From the NCBI GenBank assembly GCA_036557885.1, contig DATBGS010000086.1:1-8417 (forward strand): DNA of 8,417 bases, given 5' to 3'. How positions within the stretch are numbered: position 1 is the stretch's first letter; each line of letters opens with the position of its first letter. This DNA is from DATBGS01 sp036557885 (GTDB lineage: Bacteria; Chloroflexota; Ktedonobacteria; Ktedonobacterales; DATBGS01). The notes beneath the pieces were generated by a model, which was not told the DNA's origin, made no database searches, and was given only the letters and a program-made list of their open reading frames with translations. The position numbers were made by a program, and so were the translations under genes. Below are positions 1 through 4,575 of this stretch, in pieces.

Positions 1-530
1 GCCATGTAGGTGACGGTGCCCACCGCGTCTTGCGTGCTTTGCGAGCGCGACGAATGCGCCAGCAGCGCGATGCCAAAGTCGCTGAGCAACACTTCGCCGT
101 TTGGACCCAGCAGCATGTTCTCTGGCTTGACATCGCGGTGAATGAGCCGCTGGTCATGCGCAAATTGCAGCGCCTCGGCCACCTGCTTCACATACGGCAC
201 AATCGTGCCGGGCGCAAGCGGCGTGCCGCGTGGGTGGCGCTGGCGCAGTGAGCCACCCGGCGCGTAGCGCATCACCAGGAAAGGCGTGCCATTCTCTACC
301 CCAAAATCCAGCACGCCGATAATATAGGGGTGCGCCAGCCGCGCAATGGTGCGCGCCTCTTGCAGCAGGTGCTCTAACTCATCCACCGCCACGCGCGTAT
401 TCAGTATCTTGACCGCCGCCTGAGTGTGCAGATGCACATGTTCACCCAGATACACATCGGCAAAACCGCCCTGCCCCAGCAGCCGCGTCAGCCGATAGCT
501 GCCCAGTTGTTGCCCTTCCAATGCTGCCAT
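1..530 (-). CDS. Hanks-type Ser/Thr protein kinase, N-terminal part (3' end off window)
   Basis: Reading the minus strand from the ATG at 528-530 gives 176 codons with no stop before the left edge. The protein begins MAALEGQQLGSYRLTRLLG and has no signal peptide or membrane segment in this part. Kinase landmarks appear in the right order. The glycine-rich loop is GQGGFADVY (19-27), the ATP-binding lysine is in AAVK (Lys41), and the helix C glutamate is probably Glu58. The catalytic loop is HRDVKPEN (131-138, Asp133), the metal-binding motif is DFG (151-153), and the activation segment reaches GTVTYMA at the edge. All catalytic residues expected in this portion are intact, so it should be an active ATP-dependent kinase phosphorylating Ser/Thr. 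An AGGAGG (minus strand, 540-545) lies 9 nt before the ATG and fixes the start. In related proteins the kinase domain is often followed by a membrane segment and a sensor domain; that part is not visible here. The substrate is unknown. Confidence 0.96.
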   Translation of the reverse strand, partial: MAALEGQQLGSYRLTRLLGQGGFADVYLGEHVHLHTQAAVKILNTRVAVDELEHLLQEARTIARLAHPYIIGVLDFGVENGTPFLVMRYAPGGSLRQRHPRGTPLAPGTIVPYVKQVAEALQFAHDQRLIHRDVKPENMLLGPNGEVLLSDFGIALLAHSSRSQSTQDAVGTVTYM

Positions 531-592
531 GCGTCGGAGCCTCCTGGCCTGCGAAATCCCCTACCCCAGCCACCGCCTCAGCAATCGTCCCC

Positions 593-621
593 ATTGTAGC
601 GGAGCAGCGCGGGGGCGTCAA
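593..621 (-). promoter_or_regulatory. Sigma-70-type promoter of the kinase gene
   Basis: On the minus strand, TTGACG (621 to 616) is followed after exactly 17 nt by TACAAT (598 to 593). Transcription should begin near 586, giving a leader of about 55 nt that includes the AGGAGG of the kinase gene. Near-consensus boxes, ideal spacing and correct placement make this convincing, though it rests on sequence alone. Confidence 0.75.
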
Positions 622-695
622 GCAGGGACGGCCCGGCACGGCGTCCTGCTTGTAGCCCCGGCCTCCGCCTGCCCTTCTGTCTTAGGGTGCCGGGG
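621..695. repeat. REP-like hairpin pair between divergent promoters
   Basis: Two hairpins stand side by side. The first pairs AGCAGGGACG (621-630) with CGTCCTGCT (642-650), 9 bp with one bulged G. The second pairs CCCCGGC (656-662) with GCCGGGG (689-695), and a nested CCCT/AGGG (672-675 with 684-687) sits inside. The stretch GTAGCCCCGGC at 652-662 is identical to the start of the right arm of the inverted repeat at 1915-1938, so this looks like a degraded member of the same intergenic repeat family. It starts at the -35 box of the kinase promoter. Confidence 0.5.
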
Positions 696-725
696 AACAG
701 GCGCGGACTTTCATCCCACCAGCCC

Positions 726-754
726 TTGACTTTCTGCGCACGTTCGGTTACAAT
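726..754 (+). promoter_or_regulatory. Sigma-70-type promoter upstream of the structured leader and the gene at 1020
   Basis: TTGACT (726-731), a 17-nt spacer and TACAAT (749-754) make a near-ideal housekeeping promoter, with an expected start at about 761. The next real gene begins at 1020, so the transcript would have an unusually long leader of about 260 nt, or it could be a separate RNA. Confidence 0.75.
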
Positions 755-760
755 TGGCTT

Positions 761-912
761 ACTACGTTGCCCGTTTCCCTCAGATACTTTCTTCTTTCTT
801 CGTACAACTGCATTGAGGAAACGGCTGACGCAGGTGTGTTAAAGACACGCCCCGCGCCACAGCACCTTCCGCCTGTACTACGTTCCCAGAACGGAAAGCG
901 GAGGCATTGTAG
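761..912 (+). ncRNA. Candidate structured RNA or long 5' leader, unidentified
   Basis: Right after the predicted start point, CTACGTTGCC (762-771) can pair with GGCATTGTAG (903-912), 10 positions with one T-T mismatch and one G-U pair, closing a roughly 150-nt domain. Inside lie three stems. One pairs 772-782 with 814-823 (10 bp, one bulged C at 779) around a pyrimidine-rich loop. One pairs GTGT (834-837) with ACAC (845-848). One pairs 868-872 with 898-902 and carries a small inner hairpin, CGTT/AACG (881-884 with 890-893). TACTACGTT occurs at both 760-768 and 876-884, so two strands could compete for the same partner at 906-912. It lacks motifs I would recognise for TPP, cobalamin, SAM, T-box, SRP or RNase P RNA. 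No intrinsic terminator with a T-run follows, which favours a leader of the downstream gene over a free RNA. The fold was derived by eye. Confidence 0.4.
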
Positions 913-1019
913 CGACAAGCGCTCCAGTGCTCCCACGTTGCTTTCCCTCCTCTGGACCAGACGAACACCAGGGCACTGTCGCGCTGCGGGCCACTTCGCC
1001 CATGAAAGCTGGTGCTCGC

Positions 1020-1859
1020 ATGTCCAAAAAACGCTTTGACCGCTATTACCATCCCCACCGCGCTCCAGTCATCCAATTTCCAGAAGATTTCTGGTCTGAC
1101 CCGCAGGCGCTCGTCACCTACTTACGCACCTATCTGGGTCTGGGCACCGACGCGCCTATTGTCCTCGACAACGCCCTGACGCTGCTGGGCGATCTGGATA
1201 CCCGCCCGCTCACAGCAGAACACGCGGGCGCGATTATGCTGGGCCGCGCCCTGCTCGTGATGACGCCGCTGATTGATACGCGCCACAGCCAGCGCAAACG
1301 CGCCTTTGGCGGCAAGGATAGGCCGCTGGAGTTTGACCCGGCAGAGCTAGAACAAACCCTGCCGGAGCAGTGGCAGCTCCCCAGGCGGCTGCACCCGCTG
1401 TGCAAGTGGCTGCTCGATGATTTGTGGACGGTCTTTCGGCTGGTGCGGGCGGCCCGCGATGTCTATCGCCGCAAGCGGCAGGCGTGGGTCCATCTGCACC
1501 GCTTGATCGGCCTCGTGCTGGTGCGGCTGCTGCGGGTCTGGAAGCAGTTATGCCGGTGCTACACGCCCTGGATTGCCCTTGTCTCGTTGCGCTGGGCGCT
1601 GCGCAAGGTATGGGGCACGCTCTTTGGCAGCCCGGTCAAGTTGACGAAAACGGCGCAATCCTTTCTCAAGCTGGATGCGCTCTCGATTGGGCAGGAGTGG
1701 GACATGTGGATGCGGCTGAAGCAGGAGAGTGAGGCAGGCACGGAGGTGCCGGGGCCGTTTGTGGGCATGGTGGAAACCTGGCTCACGGGCGACTTGCCGC
1801 CGCCTTATCGTGAGCAAACAGACGAGGAGCGGATAGCCGAGGCGCGCTTCTGGCTGTAA
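1020..1859 (+). CDS. Hypothetical protein, Arg/Trp/Leu-rich, 279 residues
   Basis: I do not recognise this family. The open frame extends up to an ATG at 927, but the start chosen is the ATG at 1020 (MSKKRFDRYYHPHR). From there the N-terminus is polar and basic, while the 31 extra residues are low-complexity leader-like translation. An ATG at 1002 is also possible, and none of the three has a convincing Shine-Dalgarno. Residues 20-120 look like an ordinary globular part with acidic and hydrophobic alternation. Residues 122-203 are strikingly rich in Arg, Trp and Leu, with hydrophobic patches (for example RLIGLVLVRLLRVWK, 161-175, and WIALVSLRWALRKVW, 184-198). These look like cationic amphipathic helices that could lie on a membrane or bind nucleic acid. 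They are too charged for clear transmembrane spans. The C-terminal 50 residues are acidic. There is no signal peptide. It stands alone, and its stop is 14 nt before a strong inverted repeat. Codon use agrees with a real gene. Confidence 0.7.
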   Translation: MSKKRFDRYYHPHRAPVIQFPEDFWSDPQALVTYLRTYLGLGTDAPIVLDNALTLLGDLDTRPLTAEHAGAIMLGRALLVMTPLIDTRHSQRKRAFGGKDRPLEFDPAELEQTLPEQWQLPRRLHPLCKWLLDDLWTVFRLVRAARDVYRRKRQAWVHLHRLIGLVLVRLLRVWKQLCRCYTPWIALVSLRWALRKVWGTLFGSPVKLTKTAQSFLKLDALSIGQEWDMWMRLKQESEAGTEVPGPFVGMVETWLTGDLPPPYREQTDEERIAEARFWL

Positions 1860-1873
1860 AACAGGAACATTGG

Positions 1874-1938
1874 CCCCGGCAGGGACGCCGGGGCTACAGG
1901 CGCTTATGCTGCTCGTAGCCCCGGCGTCCCTGCCGGGG
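1874..1938. repeat. Perfect 24-bp inverted repeat between convergent genes
   Basis: The arms 1874-1897 and 1915-1938 are exact reverse complements, separated by a 17-nt loop. Each arm is itself a smaller palindrome: in the left arm CCCCGGC and GCCGGGG flank AGGGAC, so either one long hairpin or two short hairpins can form. It lies 14 nt after the stop of the plus-strand gene and 9 nt before the stop of the minus-strand gene, where it could end transcription or protect 3' ends from both sides. There is no T-run, so it is not a standard intrinsic terminator. The GTAGCCCCGGC motif recurs at 652-662, suggesting a genome-wide REP-type element. Confidence 0.85.
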
Positions 1939-1947
1939 TGTTGGCGC

Positions 1948-2283
1948 TTAGGCGCCGTTCCAGGTGGGGCCAGCGTCCCCCAGCAGCGTCAGGACGAGTT
2001 CATAGCCAGCCACTTCTCCGGCCAGTTCTGCCACCTCCTGCCGATCGCGGCTGGCTTCCCAGCGCAGGCGCGCCCGCCCGCTGTCCTCGATCAACGTCTG
2101 GCGCACCTGGCCGGGTGAATATTGGGCGCCCTGGCCCTGGGCATACCTCAGCACGTTGCCCAGCACCCGATATTGCCCTTTCCAGCTTGAGGCAATCTCG
2201 CCAGATGAGTTTTCTACTTCGTGCGCGGCGCGCGCGCTCCAGACGCGCAGCCGCTCTTGAAACTGCTCCAGGCTCAAAGCCAT
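1948..2283 (-). CDS. Small hypothetical protein, 111 residues
   Basis: I do not recognise a family. The frame is open from 2319, but the ATG at 2281-2283 (MALSLEQFQERLRVWSARAA) is preferred. It has AGGAG (minus strand, 2294-2298) 10 nt upstream, and the upstream extension would overlap the preceding gene. The protein is polar, soluble-looking and mostly predicted helical by eye. Residues 5-40 form a charged helix with Gln/Glu/Arg, residues 41-60 hold WKGQYRVLGNVLRYAQGQG, and residues 70-100 form another Arg/Glu-rich helix. It has no cysteines, signal peptide or membrane segment. It follows the 161-residue gene by 17 nt on the same strand, so the two are almost certainly cotranscribed and may act together. 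Its stop lies 9 nt from the strong inverted repeat, which probably ends this transcript. Confidence 0.75.
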   Translation of the reverse strand: MALSLEQFQERLRVWSARAAHEVENSSGEIASSWKGQYRVLGNVLRYAQGQGAQYSPGQVRQTLIEDSGRARLRWEASRDRQEVAELAGEVAGYELVLTLLGDAGPTWNGA

Positions 2284-2300
2284 ACAACCACCGCTCCTGT

Positions 2301-2786
2301 TTATGGCACGATTGACCACGTGGCCGGAAGCTCATAGGTAAACTCCCGGCGGCTCAAGAACCGCCCGTTGTGATAATTGACGGTGCCTGCGCGCTCAATG
2401 GCCTCGTACATATTTTGAATTTGCACAATCCGCTTCTGCGACAGATTAAAGAGTACCACGCCCGCCTTCACACTTTCCAGGCTGGCATCGCGTGTCTGCT
2501 CATCCACCACCCGAAAGACCGGCGTCTCCTGCGCGGGAAGCGTGCGCAGTTGCTCCTGAATCGCCTCGTAATTGTCGGGCACGTTATGTTCGTCAAAGAC
2601 CGCCAGGCCATTCAACACCTCATCGCGCAAGGTGCGATCATAGCGTTTGGTGGCGTCCAACAGGGCGCGCAGCGACTCCGGGTCTTCAGCGCAGGCAGCC
2701 ACCAGGGCTGTGAGCGCAGAACTTCGGGCAATAAAGCTGACCGTTTCGCGTCCATCCACCACAGTAAAACGCATGACATCAGCCAC
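2301..2786 (-). CDS. Hypothetical protein, 161 residues, first gene of a two-gene operon
   Basis: I do not recognise a named family. The start is a GTG at 2784-2786, supported by AAGGA (minus strand, 2795-2799) with 8-nt spacing. An in-frame ATG four codons later (2774) is the alternative. The first 20 residues (RFTVVDGRETVSFIA) look like a beta-hairpin. Residues 21-85 are acidic and helical, with repeated Asp/Glu. Residues 88-125 alternate in beta fashion (PVFRVVDEQ, GVVLFNLSQKRIVQIQN). The C-terminus, with NGRFLSRREFTYELPATWSIVP, ends in an aromatic beta segment. It has one cysteine, no signal peptide and no membrane spans, so it is likely cytosolic. The last bases leave a 17-nt gap before the next gene, which carries that gene's ribosome binding site. 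The operon is divergent from the KGG-repeat gene, and a shared regulator is possible but not shown. Confidence 0.8.
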   Translation of the reverse strand: MADVMRFTVVDGRETVSFIARSSALTALVAACAEDPESLRALLDATKRYDRTLRDEVLNGLAVFDEHNVPDNYEAIQEQLRTLPAQETPVFRVVDEQTRDASLESVKAGVVLFNLSQKRIVQIQNMYEAIERAGTVNYHNGRFLSRREFTYELPATWSIVP

Positions 2787-2800
2787 AAGAGCTATCCTTT

Positions 2801-2830
2801 CTGGGAAAAACCGGGAAAAGCCGGGTAAGA
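2801..2830 (-). repeat. Three tandem 10-nt repeats in the operon leader
   Basis: On the plus strand the three consecutive decamers are CTGGGAAAAA, CCGGGAAAAG and CCGGGTAAGA, so the period is exactly 10 nt. They lie between the predicted start point (about 2840) and the ribosome binding site (2795-2799) of the minus-strand operon. In its RNA they read as alternating pyrimidine tracts. One-turn spacing would put the three copies on the same face of DNA, compatible with a protein binding site. Slippage in a leader is the dull alternative. Confidence 0.55.
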
Positions 2831-2846
2831 AAAAGCGGACCTGTTC

Positions 2847-2852
2847 ATTATA
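2847..2852 (-). promoter_or_regulatory. -10 box of the two-gene unknown operon
   Basis: The minus strand reads a perfect TATAAT (2852 to 2847). The region 16-18 nt upstream has no good TTGACA match (the closest at 17 nt is ACTGCC), so the promoter may need an activator or may be weak. A start near 2840 gives a leader of about 55 nt. Confidence 0.5.
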
Positions 2853-2891
2853 CTACATGCGCGCTGGCGGGCAGTTTGGCCCCGTGAAGAA

Positions 2892-2905
2892 CCACCTGAA
2901 GGTGG
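2892..2905. repeat. Short hairpin in the divergent spacer
   Basis: CCACC (2892-2896) and GGTGG (2901-2905) flank a TGAA loop. It lies between the two divergent promoters, outside both predicted transcripts. It may be a small palindromic repeat or part of an operator; the sequence alone does not decide. Confidence 0.35.
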
Positions 2906-2933
2906 CAAGCCGGGGGCGCAGCCGCCTGTGCAC

Positions 2934-2962
2934 TTGACTTCTTGGTCAACCTCCGCTATAGT
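2934..2962 (+). promoter_or_regulatory. Sigma-70-type promoter of the KGG-repeat gene
   Basis: TTGACT (2934-2939), 17 nt, TATAGT (2957-2962). The expected start is about 2969, with a leader of about 63 nt. The boxes are of housekeeping type. This matters because KGG-repeat proteins in other bacteria are often under stress sigma factors. Confidence 0.75.
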
Positions 2963-2973
2963 AGTCTCGTTGT

Positions 2974-2988
2974 CAGGCACGTTGCCTG
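2974..2988 (+). promoter_or_regulatory. Dyad just downstream of the KGG gene start point
   Basis: CAGGCA (2974-2979) and TGCCTG (2983-2988) form a perfect 6-bp dyad around CGT. It begins about 5 nt after the predicted transcription start. It could be a repressor operator in DNA or a 5'-end stabilising hairpin in RNA. Confidence 0.4.
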
Positions 2989-3031
2989 TATAGTTCATTT
3001 CCTGGGACGAAACCTGGATAGGGGGACCGTT

Positions 3032-3370
3032 ATGCAAGAGCCAAAAGGCTCAATGACCACCTCTGAAGCCGGGCGTAAAGGTGGGAGTGCCGTGCGGGAC
3101 AAGTACGGAGAAGACTACTACCGACGCATTGGCAAAAAGGGAGGCAACACGCTCAAAACCCAGCGGGGCAGCGAGTATTACCGCGCCATTGCGAAGAAGG
3201 GTGGCCGGGCCAACGTCGAGAAATACGGCCCGGATCACTTCGCCAACATGGGCAAGAAAGGGGGCAACGCCACCAAAACACGCCAGCCAGCAGATTTTTA
3301 CAGCCGCATCGGGAAAATGGGCGGGGCCGCGAAACGGCGCAAAAAGCCCGCCGTCGTTACTTCAGGATAA
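3032..3370 (+). CDS. KGG-repeat (stress-induced, GsiB/YciG-like) protein, 112 residues
   Basis: The ATG at 3032 has AGGGGG (3020-3025) 6 nt before it. A longer frame from a TTG at 2942 is rejected because that codon lies inside the promoter. The protein carries five KGG-type motifs at residues 16-18, 36-38, 56-58, 76-78 and 96-98 (the last is MGG), an exact 20-residue period. Units 1 and 3 share a KYG.D signature (DKYGEDYY, EKYGPDHF). Units 2 and 4 share KT (LKTQRGSEYY, TKTRQPADFY). This points to duplication of a 40-residue pair. It is very basic, hydrophilic and glycine-rich, with no cysteine, signal peptide or membrane segment. Related repeats occur in the GsiB general stress protein and YciG-like proteins, where roles in desiccation or stress protection are proposed. 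The basic charge would also allow nucleic acid binding. Its exact role here is not shown. It is monocistronic, with its own promoter and terminators. Confidence 0.92.
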   Translation: MQEPKGSMTTSEAGRKGGSAVRDKYGEDYYRRIGKKGGNTLKTQRGSEYYRAIAKKGGRANVEKYGPDHFANMGKKGGNATKTRQPADFYSRIGKMGGAAKRRKKPAVVTSG

Positions 3371-3379
3371 TTACCGGGC

Positions 3380-3440
3380 ATCTCTCAGACAGGTGCCGGG
3401 CGATCAGTAAGTCAGCCCGCAAGCCCCTGAGAGGTATTTT
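3380..3440 (+). terminator. Imperfect terminator-like fold after the KGG gene
   Basis: CTCTCAG (3382-3388) pairs with CTGAGAG (3427-3433), extendable by a G-U and an A-T pair. A GGGC/GCCC stem (3398-3401 with 3415-3418) sits inside, and GTATTTT follows. The long loop makes it a weaker candidate than the next two hairpins. Confidence 0.35.
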
Positions 3441-3444
3441 GCAG

Positions 3445-3480
3445 CACCCCCATTGTCTACAACGACAATGGGGGTGTTGT
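3445..3480 (+). terminator. Strong hairpin, probable terminator of the KGG gene
   Basis: CACCCCCATTGTC (3445-3457) and GACAATGGGGGTG (3464-3476) form a perfect 13-bp stem with a TACAAC loop, followed by TTGTTG. G-U pairs could lengthen the stem outward by about four. The T-run is interrupted, so termination may be partial. Confidence 0.7.
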
Positions 3481-3510
3481 TGCATCGTCTTCGGATAGCG
3501 GTCAGCATGT

Positions 3511-3547
3511 ACGGCCAGCCGGGTATTCCTGGCTGGCCGTTTTGTTT
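3511..3547 (+). terminator. Rho-independent terminator upstream of the rpmH operon
   Basis: ACGGCCAGCC (3511-3520) pairs with GGCTGGCCGT (3531-3540). Inner G-T and G-C pairs continue to a TATT loop, giving about 13 bp, then a T-rich tract (TTTTGTTTG) follows. This is a textbook intrinsic terminator. It insulates the KGG unit from the rpmH promoter, which starts 20 nt further on. Confidence 0.88.
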
Positions 3548-3566
3548 GTGATCAACGCATCTCAGG

Positions 3567-3595
3567 TTGCAGAAATGCGCGTCACGGTGTAGAAT
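3567..3595 (+). promoter_or_regulatory. Promoter of the rpmH-rnpA-yidD-yidC-jag operon
   Basis: TTGCAG (3567-3572), 17 nt, TAGAAT (3590-3595). The start is expected near 3602. It lies between the terminator ending at 3547 and rpmH, with a leader of about 105 nt. The boxes are less perfect than the others in the window, but placement and spacing fit. Confidence 0.6.
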
Positions 3596-3619
3596 GGGTT
3601 GAAAGCTTCACGTTGATGC

Positions 3620-3663
3620 CTGGCCGATAGCCTGCTCTCTGATGTCATCTGCTATCTGGTCAG
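3620..3663 (+). promoter_or_regulatory. Hairpin in the rpmH leader
   Basis: CTGGCCGATAGC (3620-3631) pairs with GCTATCTGGTCAG (3651-3663), a 12-bp stem with one bulged T and one G-U pair, and a 19-nt loop. It lies 45 nt before rpmH. Leaders of ribosomal protein operons often carry autoregulatory structures. For L34 this is only a suggestion. Confidence 0.5.
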
Positions 3664-3707
3664 TGGCATACTCGAAATGAGAGACGCTTATTTAAGGGGC
3701 ATTTTAG

Positions 3708-3845
3708 ATGAAACGAACCTGGCAACCCAAACGTATACCGAGAAAGCGGGAACATGGCTTCATGAAGCGCATGTCCACCCGCAATGGCCGCAGGGTGCTG
3801 CGCGCCCGTCGGCTGAAAGGGCGCTGGCGGCTCACCACTGTCTAG
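3708..3845 (+). CDS. rpmH: Ribosomal protein bL34, 45 residues
   Basis: Translation from the ATG at 3708 gives MKRTWQPKRIPRKREHGFMK and continues with RMSTRNGRRVLRARRLKGR to a TAG at 3843-3845. This is the full length and signature of bL34 (KRT.QP, REHGF, R..T.NGRRVL..RR.KGR). It is a small, very basic protein of the 50S ribosomal subunit, buried in 23S rRNA. AAGGGG (3694-3699) lies 8 nt before the start. A tryptophan at position 5, where Tyr or Phe is usual, and the C-terminal RWRLTTV are mild variations. It is the first gene of the operon and is followed 22 nt later by rnpA, the standard bacterial order. dnaA, often found upstream, is absent here; the KGG gene takes that place. Confidence 0.97.
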   Translation: MKRTWQPKRIPRKREHGFMKRMSTRNGRRVLRARRLKGRWRLTTV

Positions 3846-3867
3846 CGACAAGAAATTCAGGAACAGC

Positions 3868-4302
3868 ATGCAGGCGGAACTTCGGTCCACCGGCCAGAGC
3901 ACAGCAACACACACGCGCAAGCCGCACTCTTTGCGCAAAAATAGCGAGTTTCAGCGCGTGCGCAAACTTGGTCGCTCCGCTGGCGGAGTGCTGCTTTCGC
4001 TGGGCTGGGCCGCCAATGACCTGCCTGTCTCGCGCTGCGGTTACGCCGTTGGCAAGCGCGTGGGCGGGGCAGTGGTGCGCAACCGGGTCAAGCGCCGCCT
4101 GCGAGAAATCACGCGCCTGGCAATCAAGGCAGATCAGCTTGCGCCAGGCTATGATCTGGTGTGGATTGCGCGGACCGGCGCGGCGCAGGCCACCTATCAG
4201 CAGCTTGCCGCAGAAGCTCAAAGTCTCCTGCGGCGTGCCCGGCTCTGGCGGGCTGCTGCTGTGCCCCCTCTGGGGGGAGCGCCGGAGGAAACACAGTCAT
4301 GA
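3868..4302 (+). CDS. rnpA: Ribonuclease P protein component, 144 residues
   Basis: This is the basic protein subunit of RNase P, which helps the catalytic RNA bind pre-tRNA and cut off its 5' leader. The hallmark RNR motif is present as VGKRVGGAVVRNRVKRRLRE (61-80, with RNRVKRR at 71-77). The N-terminal helix with LRKNSEFQRV (22-31) and the central strands (GGVLLSLGW, SRCGYAVGK) match the family order. About 17 residues precede the usual start of the fold, and a proline-containing tail (residues 130-144) extends it slightly. The ATG at 3868 follows AGGA (3859-3862) at 5 nt. The stop overlaps the next gene's start as ATGA (4299-4302), a sign of translational coupling. Near its end, CCCCC/GGGGG (4264-4268 with 4272-4276) forms a short hairpin just before the ribosome binding site of yidD. 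Confidence 0.96.
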   Translation: MQAELRSTGQSTATHTRKPHSLRKNSEFQRVRKLGRSAGGVLLSLGWAANDLPVSRCGYAVGKRVGGAVVRNRVKRRLREITRLAIKADQLAPGYDLVWIARTGAAQATYQQLAAEAQSLLRRARLWRAAAVPPLGGAPEETQS

Positions 4303-4511
4303 AGTATCTGGCTATGGGGCTGATCCGCTTCTACCAAAAAGCGATCTCGCCGCTCACACCGCCCAGTTGCCGGTTTGAGCCAACCTGCTCACACTATGGC
4401 TACGAAGCCATCAACAAGTATGGGGTTTTTCGCGGTGGCTGGATGACGATGAAACGTATTGGTCGCTGCCACCCGTTCTATACCGGCAGCACATTTGATC
4501 CGGTGCCATAA
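4299..4511 (+). CDS. yidD: Membrane protein insertion efficiency factor YidD, 70 residues
   Basis: The start is the ATG at 4299, overlapping the rnpA stop (ATGA), with GGAGG (4284-4288) 10 nt upstream; a longer open frame reaching back to 4161 is only the rnpA shadow. The protein is MKYLAMGLIRFYQKAISPLT followed by the family core CRFEPTCSHYGYEAI (24-38), KYGVFRGGW (40-48) and KRIGRCHPF (52-60), ending FDPVP. Three conserved cysteines are at 24, 30 and 57. The N-terminal amphipathic helix is thought to place the protein at the inner face of the cytoplasmic membrane, where it aids YidC-dependent insertion. Its position between rnpA and yidC is the standard one. A 64-nt gap separates it from yidC. 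The length is normal for the family. Confidence 0.97.
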   Translation: MKYLAMGLIRFYQKAISPLTPPSCRFEPTCSHYGYEAINKYGVFRGGWMTMKRIGRCHPFYTGSTFDPVP

Positions 4512-4575
4512 GACAGCGATAGTTTAGCGGCTCATCGCTTTATCGGCGTTTAGCCAACGCAAGGGAGGCCCTCGC

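Noticed and set aside
927..1019. Longer N-terminus for the gene at 1020
   Set aside because: The extra 31 residues look like translated leader, and no ribosome binding site precedes 927. The choice is not certain because 1020 also lacks a strong site.
761..1019. A known riboswitch, T-box, SRP or RNase P RNA
   Set aside because: The conserved motifs of these classes that I can recall are absent. A covariance-model search would be needed to exclude them fully.
767..1039. 90-residue plus-strand frame in the leader
   Set aside because: Its start lies 6 nt after the predicted transcription start without a ribosome binding site, and its composition is not protein-like. The structured-RNA reading fits better.
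2370..2828. 152-residue plus-strand frame opposite the 161-residue gene
   Set aside because: There is no ribosome binding site. The minus strand has a start, a ribosome binding site, operon spacing and more protein-like composition.
2942..3031. Longer start (TTG) for the KGG gene
   Set aside because: The codon lies between the -35 and -10 boxes of the gene's own promoter, so it would not be transcribed.
3371..3707. Possible chromosome origin next to rpmH
   Set aside because: The rpmH neighbourhood often borders dnaA/oriC, but I see no TTATCCACA-type DnaA boxes or AT-rich unwinding region, and dnaA is not here.
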